Origin: Paenibacillus sp. 32352
GTDB taxonomy: Bacteria > Bacillota > Bacilli > Paenibacillales > NBRC-103111
DNA length: 64,000 nucleotides
Assembly: GCF_002042965.1 (NCBI RefSeq)
Contig: NZ_MZNT01000001.1
Span: 372,001-436,000 of the forward strand
Direction: 5' to 3'
Of the stretch, positions 7,651 through 17,217 are shown one piece after another. The notes under the pieces were generated by a model, which made no database searches, was not told the origin of the DNA, and worked only from the letters and a program-made list of their open reading frames with translations. Numbering within the stretch: position 1 is the stretch's first letter; each line of letters starts with the position of its first letter. A program made the position numbers and the translations under genes.

Positions 7651-7678
7651 TGCACTGACTAGTACTGTTAAGTACTAT
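7650..7678 (+). promoter_or_regulatory. Promoter and TetR operator of SDR-hydrolase gene
   Basis: TTGCAC (7650-7655) and TACTAT (7673-7678) have a 17-base spacer. The perfect dyad TAGTAC-TGTTAA-GTACTA (7660-7677) covers the spacer and -10 box and shares TAGTACTGT with the site at 7021-7038. Confidence 0.75.
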
Positions 7679-7697
7679 TAAATGAATCGAAAGGCAG

Positions 7698-9539
7698 ATG
7701 ATTCAATTGAAAATATTCCTGACTGGCGGGACGGGTTATATCGGTAGCCATATTCTTGCCGAGTTAATATCCAAACATCACGACATTATTGTACTCGTGC
7801 GAAGTCTTGATCGCTTTCAACATACCCTCGGGCGGTTACATTTGCTTGAGGCGCAACACGTTACTGCAGTAATAGGAGATTTGTCGAAACCGAAATTAGG
7901 GCTATCCCCGAACGATTACAAACGAATACAAAATTCCGATATCATCGTTCATGCGGGCGGTCCCATGAATATTGAGTTAAGCCAGACTGAGGCAGAGCAA
8001 GCTTTTCTTAATCCTGCCATCGAATTGGCCGAACTTTCCGAAAAAATCCATATGAAGAAAGGATTGAAGCAATTCATTCATGTTGTTGGCTATATGAGTC
8101 CATATAACGAGCAAAATGCTATTCACAATCTGGATGTGGTTCTTGAGAAAGCTCCCCCGTATGAGAAGATGAAATTTCAAGCGGACTCCTATATACGAAA
8201 AGCACTAAAACCGTTAGGCATTCCGCTGTCCACGGTTAATCCCAGTACCGTCATCGGCCATTCTTACTCGGGAATTACGGAGCAGATTGGCGGTCTTAGT
8301 ATACTGGTAGATTCTGTGAGAAGGAATCTTATGCCACTCGTTCCAGGAGGCAAGGACTACTGGCTGCCGATGGTACATATTGATCATGTGGCATCATTCA
8401 TTGTTAACTTAGTTCAAACAAAGGAGCTTGCGAGTAATACGTATTTTTTATTGGATCCCAAGAAGGATAGTCCGTCGATCCGTTCATTGATCAGGCAAAT
8501 TGCGATAGAGATGCGAGCGGCGCCGCCTTTCGGCACAATTCCGCTTGCTTTGTTGAAGTCTTTATTAAGACTTGGCATCGGCAAGCGATTGGGAATTCCC
8601 AAAGAATCGATGAATTTTCTCGTGAAATCGGAATTCCCGGTTACCTCGAAGTTTGAACTTGAGCGCAAGAACGGGGTACGGACATCCGTTGTTCCGACCA
8701 CGCTTCCCTACGTAATCACCGATCTTGATTTCCGGTTAAGCCACCCCTCATCCGAGCACCGCGAAGGGTTCGTGCAACGCAGAAGATCCAAACTGATTTC
8801 GTTGGAAAAAGAGAATCACGGTACACCGGTTATTTTTCTGCACGGAACATTCAGCGGGGCCGATTGTTTCGTTCCAATAGCGAAACAATTGAATGATGTC
8901 AATACTTGGCTGGTGGACCTTCCCGGATTCGGTCATTCACCGCGTCATCATCATCCTTCTCTGATGGACGGCTATGTAGAGGCTGTGATCGAAATGATTC
9001 TCGAGCTGAATCGCCCTATTATTTTGATTGGTCATTCGTTCGGCGGACTTATCGCTGCTAAGGTCATGGAAAGAATCGAGCAGCAGATCAGACAACTCTT
9101 GCTATTGCAGCCCGTACTGCATCCCATTCATGCCAAATATAAATATGCAGGTGTTACCAGGTCGATTATGAAACTTATATCTCGCTCCGCGTTCAGAAAA
9201 ACACTGCTGAAAGCCAATGACTTTATCGCGGACGGCGAACGACTGGATCACTACTCGAACTACGTCATTCATGATCTGCAGTCGGTCCGCATTCGTTCTA
9301 CCAACGCAATGGTCATGTCAGCGTTAACACAAGTCCAGTCTTTCCAGCTAAAACCCGAATTATGGAACGCCCAAAAAGTACGAATCCATTGGGGTGACCG
9401 GGATGCAGCACATCATATTCCGGAACGATTCAAGCACATCGATACAACCTTCATCCCCTTTGGTCATCAATACCCTTTGGAAGCTCCGCATCAGGTGGCT
9501 GAGTGGCTTCGTCAAGTTTTGGATCTTGAGTTGTCATAG
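7698..9539 (+). CDS. Two-domain protein: extended SDR reductase fused to alpha/beta hydrolase
   Basis: This 613-residue protein joins two enzyme domains. Residues 1-360 form an extended short-chain dehydrogenase: TGGTGYIG at 9-16 binds NAD(P), and YEKMK near 155 fits the catalytic YxxxK in the context of thioester-reductase-like (Male_sterile/NAD_binding_4) proteins. Residues 373-610 form an alpha/beta hydrolase with HGTFSGAD (oxyanion region), nucleophile elbow GHSFGG (Ser near 446), acid in WGDRD (near 565) and His in FGHQYP (near 589). There is no signal peptide, so it should be cytosolic. ATG 7698 has AAAGG just upstream. Substrate is unknown; ester or lactone metabolism under TetR control is an inference. 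Confidence 0.82.
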   Translation: MIQLKIFLTGGTGYIGSHILAELISKHHDIIVLVRSLDRFQHTLGRLHLLEAQHVTAVIGDLSKPKLGLSPNDYKRIQNSDIIVHAGGPMNIELSQTEAEQAFLNPAIELAELSEKIHMKKGLKQFIHVVGYMSPYNEQNAIHNLDVVLEKAPPYEKMKFQADSYIRKALKPLGIPLSTVNPSTVIGHSYSGITEQIGGLSILVDSVRRNLMPLVPGGKDYWLPMVHIDHVASFIVNLVQTKELASNTYFLLDPKKDSPSIRSLIRQIAIEMRAAPPFGTIPLALLKSLLRLGIGKRLGIPKESMNFLVKSEFPVTSKFELERKNGVRTSVVPTTLPYVITDLDFRLSHPSSEHREGFVQRRRSKLISLEKENHGTPVIFLHGTFSGADCFVPIAKQLNDVNTWLVDLPGFGHSPRHHHPSLMDGYVEAVIEMILELNRPIILIGHSFGGLIAAKVMERIEQQIRQLLLLQPVLHPIHAKYKYAGVTRSIMKLISRSAFRKTLLKANDFIADGERLDHYSNYVIHDLQSVRIRSTNAMVMSALTQVQSFQLKPELWNAQKVRIHWGDRDAAHHIPERFKHIDTTFIPFGHQYPLEAPHQVAEWLRQVLDLELS

Positions 9540-9616
9540 AAGCATATTCTTCGGATGGCCATTCAATATGTCAAGTATAAATTCCATTGAAATTTGGGGC
9601 AGTGAAACCGACCAAT

Positions 9617-9760
9617 GCGGGAGAGCGCATCGCTGGCAGCGATGAGGTTAGGGGGTTCAGTCCACGCGCAGAGAGCGGAGCGGACGAGCACGGCGTTTGT
9701 TGGACTCCGCTGGCAGAGATAGGTTAAAGGTTGTCCAGAGGAGCAACGAAGTGTTCAATG
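9617..9760 (+). repeat. tRNA-Ala-derived repeat, degenerate copy C
   Basis: From 9617 it carries GCGGGAGAGCGCATCGCTGG and the rest of the anticodon arm, then GGGGGTTCAGTCC and the insert core GCGGAGCGGACGAGCACGGCG shared with copies A and B. Beyond about 9697 it drifts (TTTGTTGGACTCCGC, GGTTAAAGGTTGTCC), and the closing ATCCCCC and acceptor strand are absent. It looks like an older or truncated member of the family. Confidence 0.68.
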
Positions 9761-9830
9761 TATTGGTACAATGTGCTTTGAATTGAAGTCTAAATATTCA
9801 AGATTATGTATAATAATGTCGAAAAAAGTC

Positions 9831-9859
9831 TTGTCCTGCCTTTATTTTCCTTGTATAAT
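9831..9859 (+). promoter_or_regulatory. Promoter of secreted Fn3 protein
   Basis: TTGTCC (9831-9836) and TATAAT (9854-9859) are separated by 17 bases, about 30 bases before the TTG start at 9889. Confidence 0.7.
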
Positions 9860-9888
9860 ACCTTTATTCTATTTTAGGAGGTACATCT

Positions 9889-10902
9889 TTGAAAAAGAGG
9901 CTTAGCTTTTCCCTATTATTACTAGTTTTTGTTTTTACAACGCTGTTTTCTTCCATTTCGTATGCAGCTACAATCGGTCAGTCAGTACTAAATCCCGAGT
10001 CGGGATGGCAGCGTTTTGACGATACCCATAGCAGCATAAAATACACCGGTTCTTGGATAACGGCTACAACAGATCCTTCCACTTACAAAGTTACAATGGC
10101 TGTAGGCAATACTCCTGGAAACAGCTTTAAATTTCTTTTCAAAGGTACTAAAGTTAGACTGCTTGCTACCATGAAAGACAGCAGAAGCAGTCATATAAAA
10201 GTGTCTGTTGATGGAGCTGTCGATTATTTTAGCGAATATAGTCCGACTGTTGTTCATTTGGGACTTGTGTACGAAAAGACGCAATTACCTGACGGAGTAC
10301 ATACTGTTGAAGTGCAGTTAACAGATACAAATGGACTCTATCTAATGCTGGATGCAGTAGATATTGACGCATCAGGGTATCTTATTGGGGTCGACGGGAA
10401 CAAATTGACGGCAGCATCCAGTGACTCTACCGTTAATCTTAATTGGACAAGTGTTGTAGGTGCCACCTACTATACCGTTAGTAGAGCATTAACTCCAAAT
10501 GGTCCGTATAGTGTAATCGGATCGACAGATTCTCTTGAGTTTTCAGACAAAAATGTAACAAACGGAACAACATATTATTATATTGTTACTGCCAAAAGCA
10601 GCAGTGGTTTATATTATTCATCTAACGAAGCCTCTGCTACCCCTTCTCTATCTAACCAACAATCAGGAAGAGCCATATTAAAACTCATTATGACTAATGG
10701 GGTTGAAAAGGAATATGACCTCTCTATGTCTGAAGTTCAGGCATTTATGGATTGGTATGATGCGAAGGAGACTGGTACCGGTTCAGCTAGATACAAATTT
10801 TCTAATGCTGCGAGTATGGGTCCATTTAAAGCTCGCACAGAATACGTAATTTTCGATAAGATTTTAATGTTCAATGTAGATGAATATGACACTGTCCAGT
10901 AA
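9889..10902 (+). CDS. Secreted protein with Fn3 domain
   Basis: This 337-residue protein starts at TTG 9889 with TAGGAGG eight bases upstream. Residues 1-27 are a signal peptide (KKRL, a hydrophobic core and SYAA cleavage site). Residues 35-160 look like a jelly-roll carbohydrate-binding module (GWQRFDDTHSSIKYTGSW, then LPDGVHTVEVQLTD). Residues 165-258 are a fibronectin type III domain (VNLNWTSVVGATYYTVSRA, then TYYYIVTAKSSSG). The C-terminal 75 residues (ILKLIMTNGVEKEYDLS onward) are not recognised. No membrane anchor, LPXTG or SLH is present, so it is probably released or loosely wall-bound. It is monocistronic, with its own promoter and terminator. It precedes a large SLH protein and may share a role at the cell surface. 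Confidence 0.82.
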   Translation: MKKRLSFSLLLLVFVFTTLFSSISYAATIGQSVLNPESGWQRFDDTHSSIKYTGSWITATTDPSTYKVTMAVGNTPGNSFKFLFKGTKVRLLATMKDSRSSHIKVSVDGAVDYFSEYSPTVVHLGLVYEKTQLPDGVHTVEVQLTDTNGLYLMLDAVDIDASGYLIGVDGNKLTAASSDSTVNLNWTSVVGATYYTVSRALTPNGPYSVIGSTDSLEFSDKNVTNGTTYYYIVTAKSSSGLYYSSNEASATPSLSNQQSGRAILKLIMTNGVEKEYDLSMSEVQAFMDWYDAKETGTGSARYKFSNAASMGPFKARTEYVIFDKILMFNVDEYDTVQ

Positions 10903-10940
10903 ATGTAGTTTTTCAGAATAATGATAAAGCTTGCATTGAA

Positions 10941-10983
10941 ATGCCCTGGCCCTTACAAAGGCTTGGGCATATTTTGTTTTTTT
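10941..10983 (+). terminator. Terminator of secreted Fn3 protein
   Basis: ATGCCC (10941-10946) and GGGCAT (10965-10970) close a hairpin with GCC/GGC pairs inside, followed by ATTTTG and a run of seven T. Confidence 0.7.
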
Positions 10984-11183
10984 CTAGGTTATTTTGGAGA
11001 AAGCTCTTTGCCTCTTCATCGTAACCAAACAACATTTTTTCATTTTCTAGCGATATTGAATCGATTCTTTTTATGTTAATGTTAGATTTAAAGATTCGGA
11101 GGTGAGGGACAGTTAGATTAAGTTAACTATTTGAGTTTAACGTGTTTATGGAAATGTAAGCGATTTAAAGGGAGTGAGCACTA

Positions 11184-14100
11184 TTGAACAATACTATGAA
11201 TAAGACACTATCCATCCTGTTAGTATTCACTTTAATGATCGGTTTCTTTGTTGTTCCGCCGCAAGCTGCTCGTGCAGCAACAAGCAAGATTGACGTTGCG
11301 CCGAGTGCATTAACTACAGGTGCGAATGTTAAGGTTAGCTCGGAAAATAGTACAAAAAAAGCACCGCTTGCCATTGCTCATAACGGCACCGAGTTCTGGC
11401 AATATGGCGGGTCCGCTGCGAATGTTTTTCCAACAGCCGGTAATACCAGTTCCCTTTGGTTAGCTGTAGATTTGGGGACGACTCAAACTTTTGACGAAAT
11501 CAGCTTCGACATTCCGGCGAGCTTTTCTAGTGTGAAAGCCCGTATGTCTGTCTATGATGTAGTATACACTTCCGATGATAATGTTTGGGCTTCTCTTCCT
11601 GCGATAAATAATTCTACTCCAAGCGCGTATGATTGGAGCACAAAATCATGGAAATTAGCCAAACACGTTGACGTACCAGACAGTATAGCTGCGAATGATC
11701 CGAATTGGGGATCCTTAACGCCAAGCAATACGAGTTGGACGGCCACAACTACAGGAACCTTAGCGAAGCCTGTAAATGCTCGTTACGTGATGATCCATTT
11801 TACGCAGATTTCGGGAAATCCAGGTACACTAGGGATGTCGAACCTTAAAATACTAGGCACCCCAACTAGCCCTACGATTTCTCCGGAAACAAGCTCATAT
11901 GTAAAAGGGACAGGCAGCGCACCTTCGACAACGATCACACTTAACGGCGCTTCCCTTACCGGAATTGCAAAATCAGGATCAGTAACGGATGTCGTTTATC
12001 TTAATCAAACTCAAGATTACAAGCTCGGTCCTATCTCCGGGGGTACTCAATCGGTCACATTTACAGATACTTACCTTGCTTCCCTTCCGGATGGCAGCAC
12101 CTCGCTGACATTGTATTTTTCAGGCGGATCCAAGCTGCAATATACCATTAGCGTGACATCATCTACATACGCCGACACCTATCTAAACGATCCAGGCAGC
12201 GGCTATGCCCTCATCACGCCGAACTATCCGGGAATGAGCCTTACCATTGGCCGCCCGGCTGTTGTAGATGCCAATGCAGCTTCCAATAAGTTTCCTGTTT
12301 TCAATGTATCGAAAGCGTTTGCAGGAACATCCATAGCAGGTACGCTCATAGCACCTAATGGAGGGACTGTTTATACTTTCCCTGCGGCTAGTGTGGATGC
12401 AAGCGGCAATGCTGTCATCACCGTCCCTGATTCCGTTCCGTTGGTTAAGGGAACTTATAATGCTGCATTAACGTTAATAAAAGACGGGAATACGTTGTAT
12501 GACAGCTACTACTTCACGGCGATTGATGATTTTGCGAATTACAAATCCATCCCTAATGTTCAGAATTCCAATAATGCAAACGTTGCCAACGTGAATCCTG
12601 ATTCCTGGGAGAATCAAGTCTATCCGGCCATCCAGATGGATGCTTCCGGTAAAATAACCTATATTCCGGATTATAAAGGCAACCAAATCATGGATTATTC
12701 GGCAGTCGGATACAAAGGCGGCGGTGTAGCCATTCCTAATGTGCCCGTGCGTGTAAAGGTGTCACCTCTAGCCAATGACAGTGACGATGCATGGCAAATC
12801 ATTCAGGATGCCATTGACTACGTCTCGAAGTATCCGATTCAAGAGGATGGGTTCCGCGGAGCCGTATATTTGGAGCCGGGTGTATTCCGCATCAGTAAGC
12901 CGCTTAACGTGACAACCTCCGGTGTTGTTATACGTGGGGCTGGTGCGGGAACGGTGACTCCTGTCGTTGGCGATGGTTCCGCTTCCAACCCATACGACGA
13001 GCAAATAGCTAGTGAAGAAGCTGAGCCTGGAGTTACCAAGTTGATTTCAACTTGGACGATAGTGAACAACAGTTCCTACACTCCTGCGAAAGATCATGCT
13101 TCGACAACAGGCAGTCCTTATACAAAAACGGCCAACAGTACATTAATCAACTTTAACGGACAAAGCGTCACGACATCTGCATCCACAACCATTACGGATC
13201 AATATGTAGGAGCCGGGCAATATTCCGTGCACGTTGCAAGTACAGACGGTCTGTCCGCAGGTGACCTCGTAACGGTGCAAAAAGCGGTCAATGCAAACTG
13301 GGTACAAGCCATGTACATGGATAAGGTAGACGGCGCAAGCAACTGGCTGCCTAATGGCAAACTGGAAGGCGGATTTGCCGGCACACCTTTCACCGCAGAA
13401 CGTACGATCAAGAGCATCGATACGGCTTCCAAAACGATAACGTTTGCAGAACCGCTTTCGGATAATCTCGATATGCGCTGGGGCGTTGCCAAAGTCGTAA
13501 AAACCGCAGAGAGCGGTCGTATCCGTAATGTGGGCGTTGAAAATATTCAAGGCATCTCGCATTTCTACAATACCAACAAGCCATTGCTGTCCAATAAATA
13601 TGGCAAATACTTTTTATCTTATAACGACGAGAACCACGCTGAAGTGTTTGTGGCGATGGTGAACGTTCGCGACGGATGGCTGCGTAACTTTACGACTTAC
13701 CATATTGACAGCGCATTTGTGACAGACGGCAATTCGCGTAACATTACTGTACAGGACGGTAATATTCTGGATCCTGTCAGCTTGATGGATGCGGGAGAAC
13801 GCCGCTATTCGGTGTACTATAAAAATTCGGAATACATGTTTACTCAGCGTGTATATTCGAGATATATGCGTCATGCGTTTATCGTAGATTCCTATACTTC
13901 GGGCCCTAACGTTTTTTATAATAGCGTGAGCGAATACACGTCCAATGCGTCCGAACCGCATTTCCGCTGGTCGTCGGGCGGGTTGTACGATAATGTCAGT
14001 GCACGGATCTATCTGCAAAATAGATGGAACATGGGAACCTCCCACGGCTGGGCGGGAGTTAACTATCTGCTGTATAACTTCACCGGTCCGTTTATAGCCA

Positions 14101-16802
14101 CGCAGCCTCAGCTTTCGCCTAACTATGTTATCGGTCATTTCTTTGACAAGAATAATAATCTGTTAGGGTCTGCTACGGACTCGATAACTGGCCGTCAGAA
14201 ACCGGATAAAGGCGACTCCGTTAACATGGCGAATGCCGGGCTAAACGGAGGCAAGGTACCGAATTTTGAGGCATATGAATACAGCGTGACACAGAAGGTG
14301 ACACCGGCGGCAAACCAGATGCCGGACAGCCTGTATGTTCAGCAGCTGATTAATAGCCACGGTCCACAAGCCGCTGCTAATCTTGAAGAAAAAACAGTTC
14401 CACCTATCGATGATCAGGCAAGCGCGGAAAGGCCGAAATTGAAAAACCTTTTGGTTGACGGACAGGCGGTTTCCGGTTTTTCTCCGGATGTTTACAGCTA
14501 CACCGTTACGCTGCCTCTAGATCATGATTACTCCAAAAAAACGGAGATAACCGCCCAAGCAGATGCAGGCGTTACCGTTGACATTGCCTATCCTCAAGAG
14601 GGTACGGCACAAATTACGCTGACAGATGCTAAAGGTGTGAAGAATTTTTATAGTGTATCATTTATCGCTATTCAAAAGTCACCGATTGTGATTGCAAGCG
14701 ACCAGCAAGTGGATACGAGCAATTCCAATTATGCGGTAAACGTCCTGAACCCTGGCGATTATGCCGGTGCAGCCTCGCTTCGTTGGGCAGCTAATGGATC
14801 GGCATGGATTAGAATGTATTTGGGAGAGACTGCGAAAACGATAAATGGCGTACAAATAGGGTTCGTAGAAAATTCAAGCGGTACCCGTTTCTATAAGTTA
14901 AGAGTTGAGTACTCGACTGATGGGCAGAACTGGTCCTTTGTTCCGTCAGGAACTGTAGTCAGCAACACTACGACGACTCCAACATCATGGAACGTAGAAT
15001 CCAATACGTATATGAACTCACTAACGATCACCGCGGATATAAATAAAAAATTACCGGTAACAAACACCTTACAGACGTTTACATTTGACAAGCCTGTACA
15101 AGCTCGCTTTATTAGGATTTCAGGCAATGGAAATTCGGGGAACCAATGGAATAACTATTGGAGGCTTCGTCCCGTATTCCCTCAAGCAGAGCCGGAGTAC
15201 ACGCCTCCTACAGGAGCTACCGTCACAGGACCGGCAGCACTGATTGCAAAGAGCTCTGCGCAGCTTCAGGCACAAGTGACACCTGATACGGCAACCGTAA
15301 AAGAAGTGATATGGACATCCAGCAACCCGGCTGTTGCTACCGTGGATTCGACCGGAAAAGTGACCGCCGTTGCAGCAGGAAATGTTACCATCACGGCAAC
15401 AACGGTAGACGGTACGTTTGTTTCGTCGGGTGTGATCCAGCAAGCCGTAGCCACATATGATTTGACCATCATGAATAGCAGCAACGCCGACTTAAGCTCT
15501 CTGAGCCTGTCGAACGGTTCTCTAAGTCCTGCCTTTGCGTCCGGCACAACAGCCTATACGTCGAATGTGGCTGCCGCTGTATCAAGCCTGACAGTAACGG
15601 CCAGCGTGTACGATAAGAACGCAACGATGACCGTGAATGGAAATTCATTGGCAAGCGGCCAAACCAGCAGCCCTATCAACCTGCAGATTGGCAGCAATGT
15701 GATTACGATCGTAGTGACAGCGCAAGACGGAACTACGAAAACCTACAGCGTAACCGTAACGCGTGTACCCGGCAGCAGCGGCAATCGTGGCAGCAGTGGC
15801 GGAAGCGGGGGTGGAGCTGCGCCAGGAGACTCCAAAGTGACCTCGACGGACGGCAAGCTGACGTTACCGGCAGGTAAGTCCGGAGAAGTGAGCTTGAACA
15901 ACGACATTGTGGTCTCGATCCCTGCCAATGCCAGCAGTAAGGAACTGAAGCTCACCATTGAAAAATTGGTGGACACTTCGTCTCTGATCAAGAAGGAGAT
16001 TCTGCTCAGCTCGATCTTTGAGATTCTGAAGAACTTCCCGGAAAACTTCAGTCATCCGGTCACGCTGACCTTTACGTTCAATCCGGCAAGCTTGAAAAAC
16101 AATCAAGCGGCAGGCATCTTCTATTATGACGAAGCGAAGAAAGCATGGATTGAAGTCAAAGGCAGCAAGATCAACGGAAACAAGATTTCCGTCGAAGTCG
16201 ATCATTTTACGAAATTTGCCGTACTAGCAGTAGATTCTGCGGCGGAGAAGCCAGCTTCTGATGTAAGCCTGAGCGATCTCACGGGTCATTGGGCAGAGGC
16301 TATTGTCAAGCAAGCAGTAAACAAAGGAATCGTCAGCGGCTATCCGGATGGTACATTCAAGCCGAATAATTCGGTAACCAGAGCGGAATTCGCCGTCATG
16401 CTGATGAACACATTGAAGCCGCAAGGAGACGGAGCAGCACTAACCTTCACCGATAAAGCGGAGATTGGGGCCTGGGCGCAGAAAGCCGTGGCGCAGGCGT
16501 TCCAAGCGGGGATTGTGAAAGGCTATGAGGATGGAAGCTTCCGTCCGGATGCCCAAATTACTCGTGCTGAGATGGCTGTAATGCTGTCGAACGCTTTGGG
16601 TCTGACCACCGAAGCTAATGCGGTAACCGGCTTTGCGGACGATAAAGACGTTCCTGCATGGGCAAAAGGCGCCGTAGCGTCGATGAAGAAACAGCAGCTT
16701 GTAGAAGGCAAGGGAGACAACGAATTCGCTCCCGCAGCCCCTGCAACAAGAGCCGAGGCGGTAACGGTACTCTTGAACATGCTGAAACAAAAAACCAAGT
16801 AA
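11184..16802 (+). CDS. Giant SLH-anchored surface protein with beta-helix and carbohydrate-binding domains
   Basis: This 1,872-residue protein starts at TTG 11184 after GGGAGTGAG. Residues 1-31 are a signal peptide ending ARAA. Reading along the chain: an F5/8 type C-like module (about 55-225), an Ig-like/X2 module (225-325), and a right-handed beta-helix of pectate-lyase superfamily type (about 530-1010; DAWQIIQDAIDYVSKYP, GAVYLEPGVFRIS). These are followed by a cadherin-like sandwich (1085-1170), a second F5/8 C module (1172-1330), a Big_2 domain (1340-1420), a second cadherin-like domain (1430-1528), a Gly/Ser linker, and a ZU5-like domain (1552-1682). Three SLH repeats close the chain (1691-1870; TGHWAEAIVKQAV, GYPDGTFKP). 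SLH repeats bind pyruvylated wall polymer. Inferred role: surface-tethered polysaccharide lyase or hydrolase. Catalytic residues could not be assigned. Confidence 0.88.
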   Translation: MNNTMNKTLSILLVFTLMIGFFVVPPQAARAATSKIDVAPSALTTGANVKVSSENSTKKAPLAIAHNGTEFWQYGGSAANVFPTAGNTSSLWLAVDLGTTQTFDEISFDIPASFSSVKARMSVYDVVYTSDDNVWASLPAINNSTPSAYDWSTKSWKLAKHVDVPDSIAANDPNWGSLTPSNTSWTATTTGTLAKPVNARYVMIHFTQISGNPGTLGMSNLKILGTPTSPTISPETSSYVKGTGSAPSTTITLNGASLTGIAKSGSVTDVVYLNQTQDYKLGPISGGTQSVTFTDTYLASLPDGSTSLTLYFSGGSKLQYTISVTSSTYADTYLNDPGSGYALITPNYPGMSLTIGRPAVVDANAASNKFPVFNVSKAFAGTSIAGTLIAPNGGTVYTFPAASVDASGNAVITVPDSVPLVKGTYNAALTLIKDGNTLYDSYYFTAIDDFANYKSIPNVQNSNNANVANVNPDSWENQVYPAIQMDASGKITYIPDYKGNQIMDYSAVGYKGGGVAIPNVPVRVKVSPLANDSDDAWQIIQDAIDYVSKYPIQEDGFRGAVYLEPGVFRISKPLNVTTSGVVIRGAGAGTVTPVVGDGSASNPYDEQIASEEAEPGVTKLISTWTIVNNSSYTPAKDHASTTGSPYTKTANSTLINFNGQSVTTSASTTITDQYVGAGQYSVHVASTDGLSAGDLVTVQKAVNANWVQAMYMDKVDGASNWLPNGKLEGGFAGTPFTAERTIKSIDTASKTITFAEPLSDNLDMRWGVAKVVKTAESGRIRNVGVENIQGISHFYNTNKPLLSNKYGKYFLSYNDENHAEVFVAMVNVRDGWLRNFTTYHIDSAFVTDGNSRNITVQDGNILDPVSLMDAGERRYSVYYKNSEYMFTQRVYSRYMRHAFIVDSYTSGPNVFYNSVSEYTSNASEPHFRWSSGGLYDNVSARIYLQNRWNMGTSHGWAGVNYLLYNFTGPFIATQPQLSPNYVIGHFFDKNNNLLGSATDSITGRQKPDKGDSVNMANAGLNGGKVPNFEAYEYSVTQKVTPAANQMPDSLYVQQLINSHGPQAAANLEEKTVPPIDDQASAERPKLKNLLVDGQAVSGFSPDVYSYTVTLPLDHDYSKKTEITAQADAGVTVDIAYPQEGTAQITLTDAKGVKNFYSVSFIAIQKSPIVIASDQQVDTSNSNYAVNVLNPGDYAGAASLRWAANGSAWIRMYLGETAKTINGVQIGFVENSSGTRFYKLRVEYSTDGQNWSFVPSGTVVSNTTTTPTSWNVESNTYMNSLTITADINKKLPVTNTLQTFTFDKPVQARFIRISGNGNSGNQWNNYWRLRPVFPQAEPEYTPPTGATVTGPAALIAKSSAQLQAQVTPDTATVKEVIWTSSNPAVATVDSTGKVTAVAAGNVTITATTVDGTFVSSGVIQQAVATYDLTIMNSSNADLSSLSLSNGSLSPAFASGTTAYTSNVAAAVSSLTVTASVYDKNATMTVNGNSLASGQTSSPINLQIGSNVITIVVTAQDGTTKTYSVTVTRVPGSSGNRGSSGGSGGGAAPGDSKVTSTDGKLTLPAGKSGEVSLNNDIVVSIPANASSKELKLTIEKLVDTSSLIKKEILLSSIFEILKNFPENFSHPVTLTFTFNPASLKNNQAAGIFYYDEAKKAWIEVKGSKINGNKISVEVDHFTKFAVLAVDSAAEKPASDVSLSDLTGHWAEAIVKQAVNKGIVSGYPDGTFKPNNSVTRAEFAVMLMNTLKPQGDGAALTFTDKAEIGAWAQKAVAQAFQAGIVKGYEDGSFRPDAQITRAEMAVMLSNALGLTTEANAVTGFADDKDVPAWAKGAVASMKKQQLVEGKGDNEFAPAAPATRAEAVTVLLNMLKQKTK

Positions 16803-16826
16803 TTGTAATGCTCCATTCATGAGGAG

Positions 16827-16877
16827 AGGTTATTCTGCAGGAAATCTTATGGTTTCCTTGCAGGATAACCTTTTTTT
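16827..16877 (+). terminator. Terminator of the 1,872-residue SLH gene
   Basis: AGGTTAT (16827-16833) pairs with ATAACCT (16865-16871) and the stem continues through CTGCA/TGCAG and GGAAA/TTTCC, followed by a T7 run. Confidence 0.88.
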
Positions 16878-17217
16878 GGCATCATAGATTTTTCAATTCC
16901 GGGGTTCCCTGGAACGCAGTCGATCCTTTTAAACAGCCTTGATCAGAGTCCTTTCATCCTTTTCCTGCGATTCTAGGGCAGTCTTCGGTTTGGTTGAGGG
17001 ATGATTTTTGGTGTACAATAAAACTGCTACAGTGATCTCGATACATGGACATGCCTAACCGGCTTGCGATTTACGCAGGTGTGGCTTCGGCAGGCAGAGT
17101 GTTCACAAGCTTTTGATTGCGTTACTGGTTGTTTCCGTTGTAAGCCTTACGAAGATGGTTATTCCGAGGTACCGGGTTAGAGGTCGTCTATTCCAAGAAA
17201 AGGAAGGAGAATTATCA
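16878..17217. other. Intergenic region before aldolase, nothing firm
   Basis: About 340 bases without a supported gene. An in-frame extension of the aldolase frame back to 17113 exists but lacks a ribosome binding site and family similarity. A TACAAT hexamer at 17014 could be a -10 box, but no -35 with proper spacing was found. Confidence 0.45.

Noticed and set aside
6476-9888. A genomic island bounded by tRNA-derived att sites between copies B and C
   Set aside because: The copies share the 5' part and insert of the element rather than a simple tRNA 3'-end direct repeat, and no integrase gene lies between them.
17113-17217. N-terminal hydrophobic extension of the aldolase
   Set aside because: Class I aldolases are cytosolic and start at the position of TTG 17218, which has a strong ribosome binding site; the extension has none.
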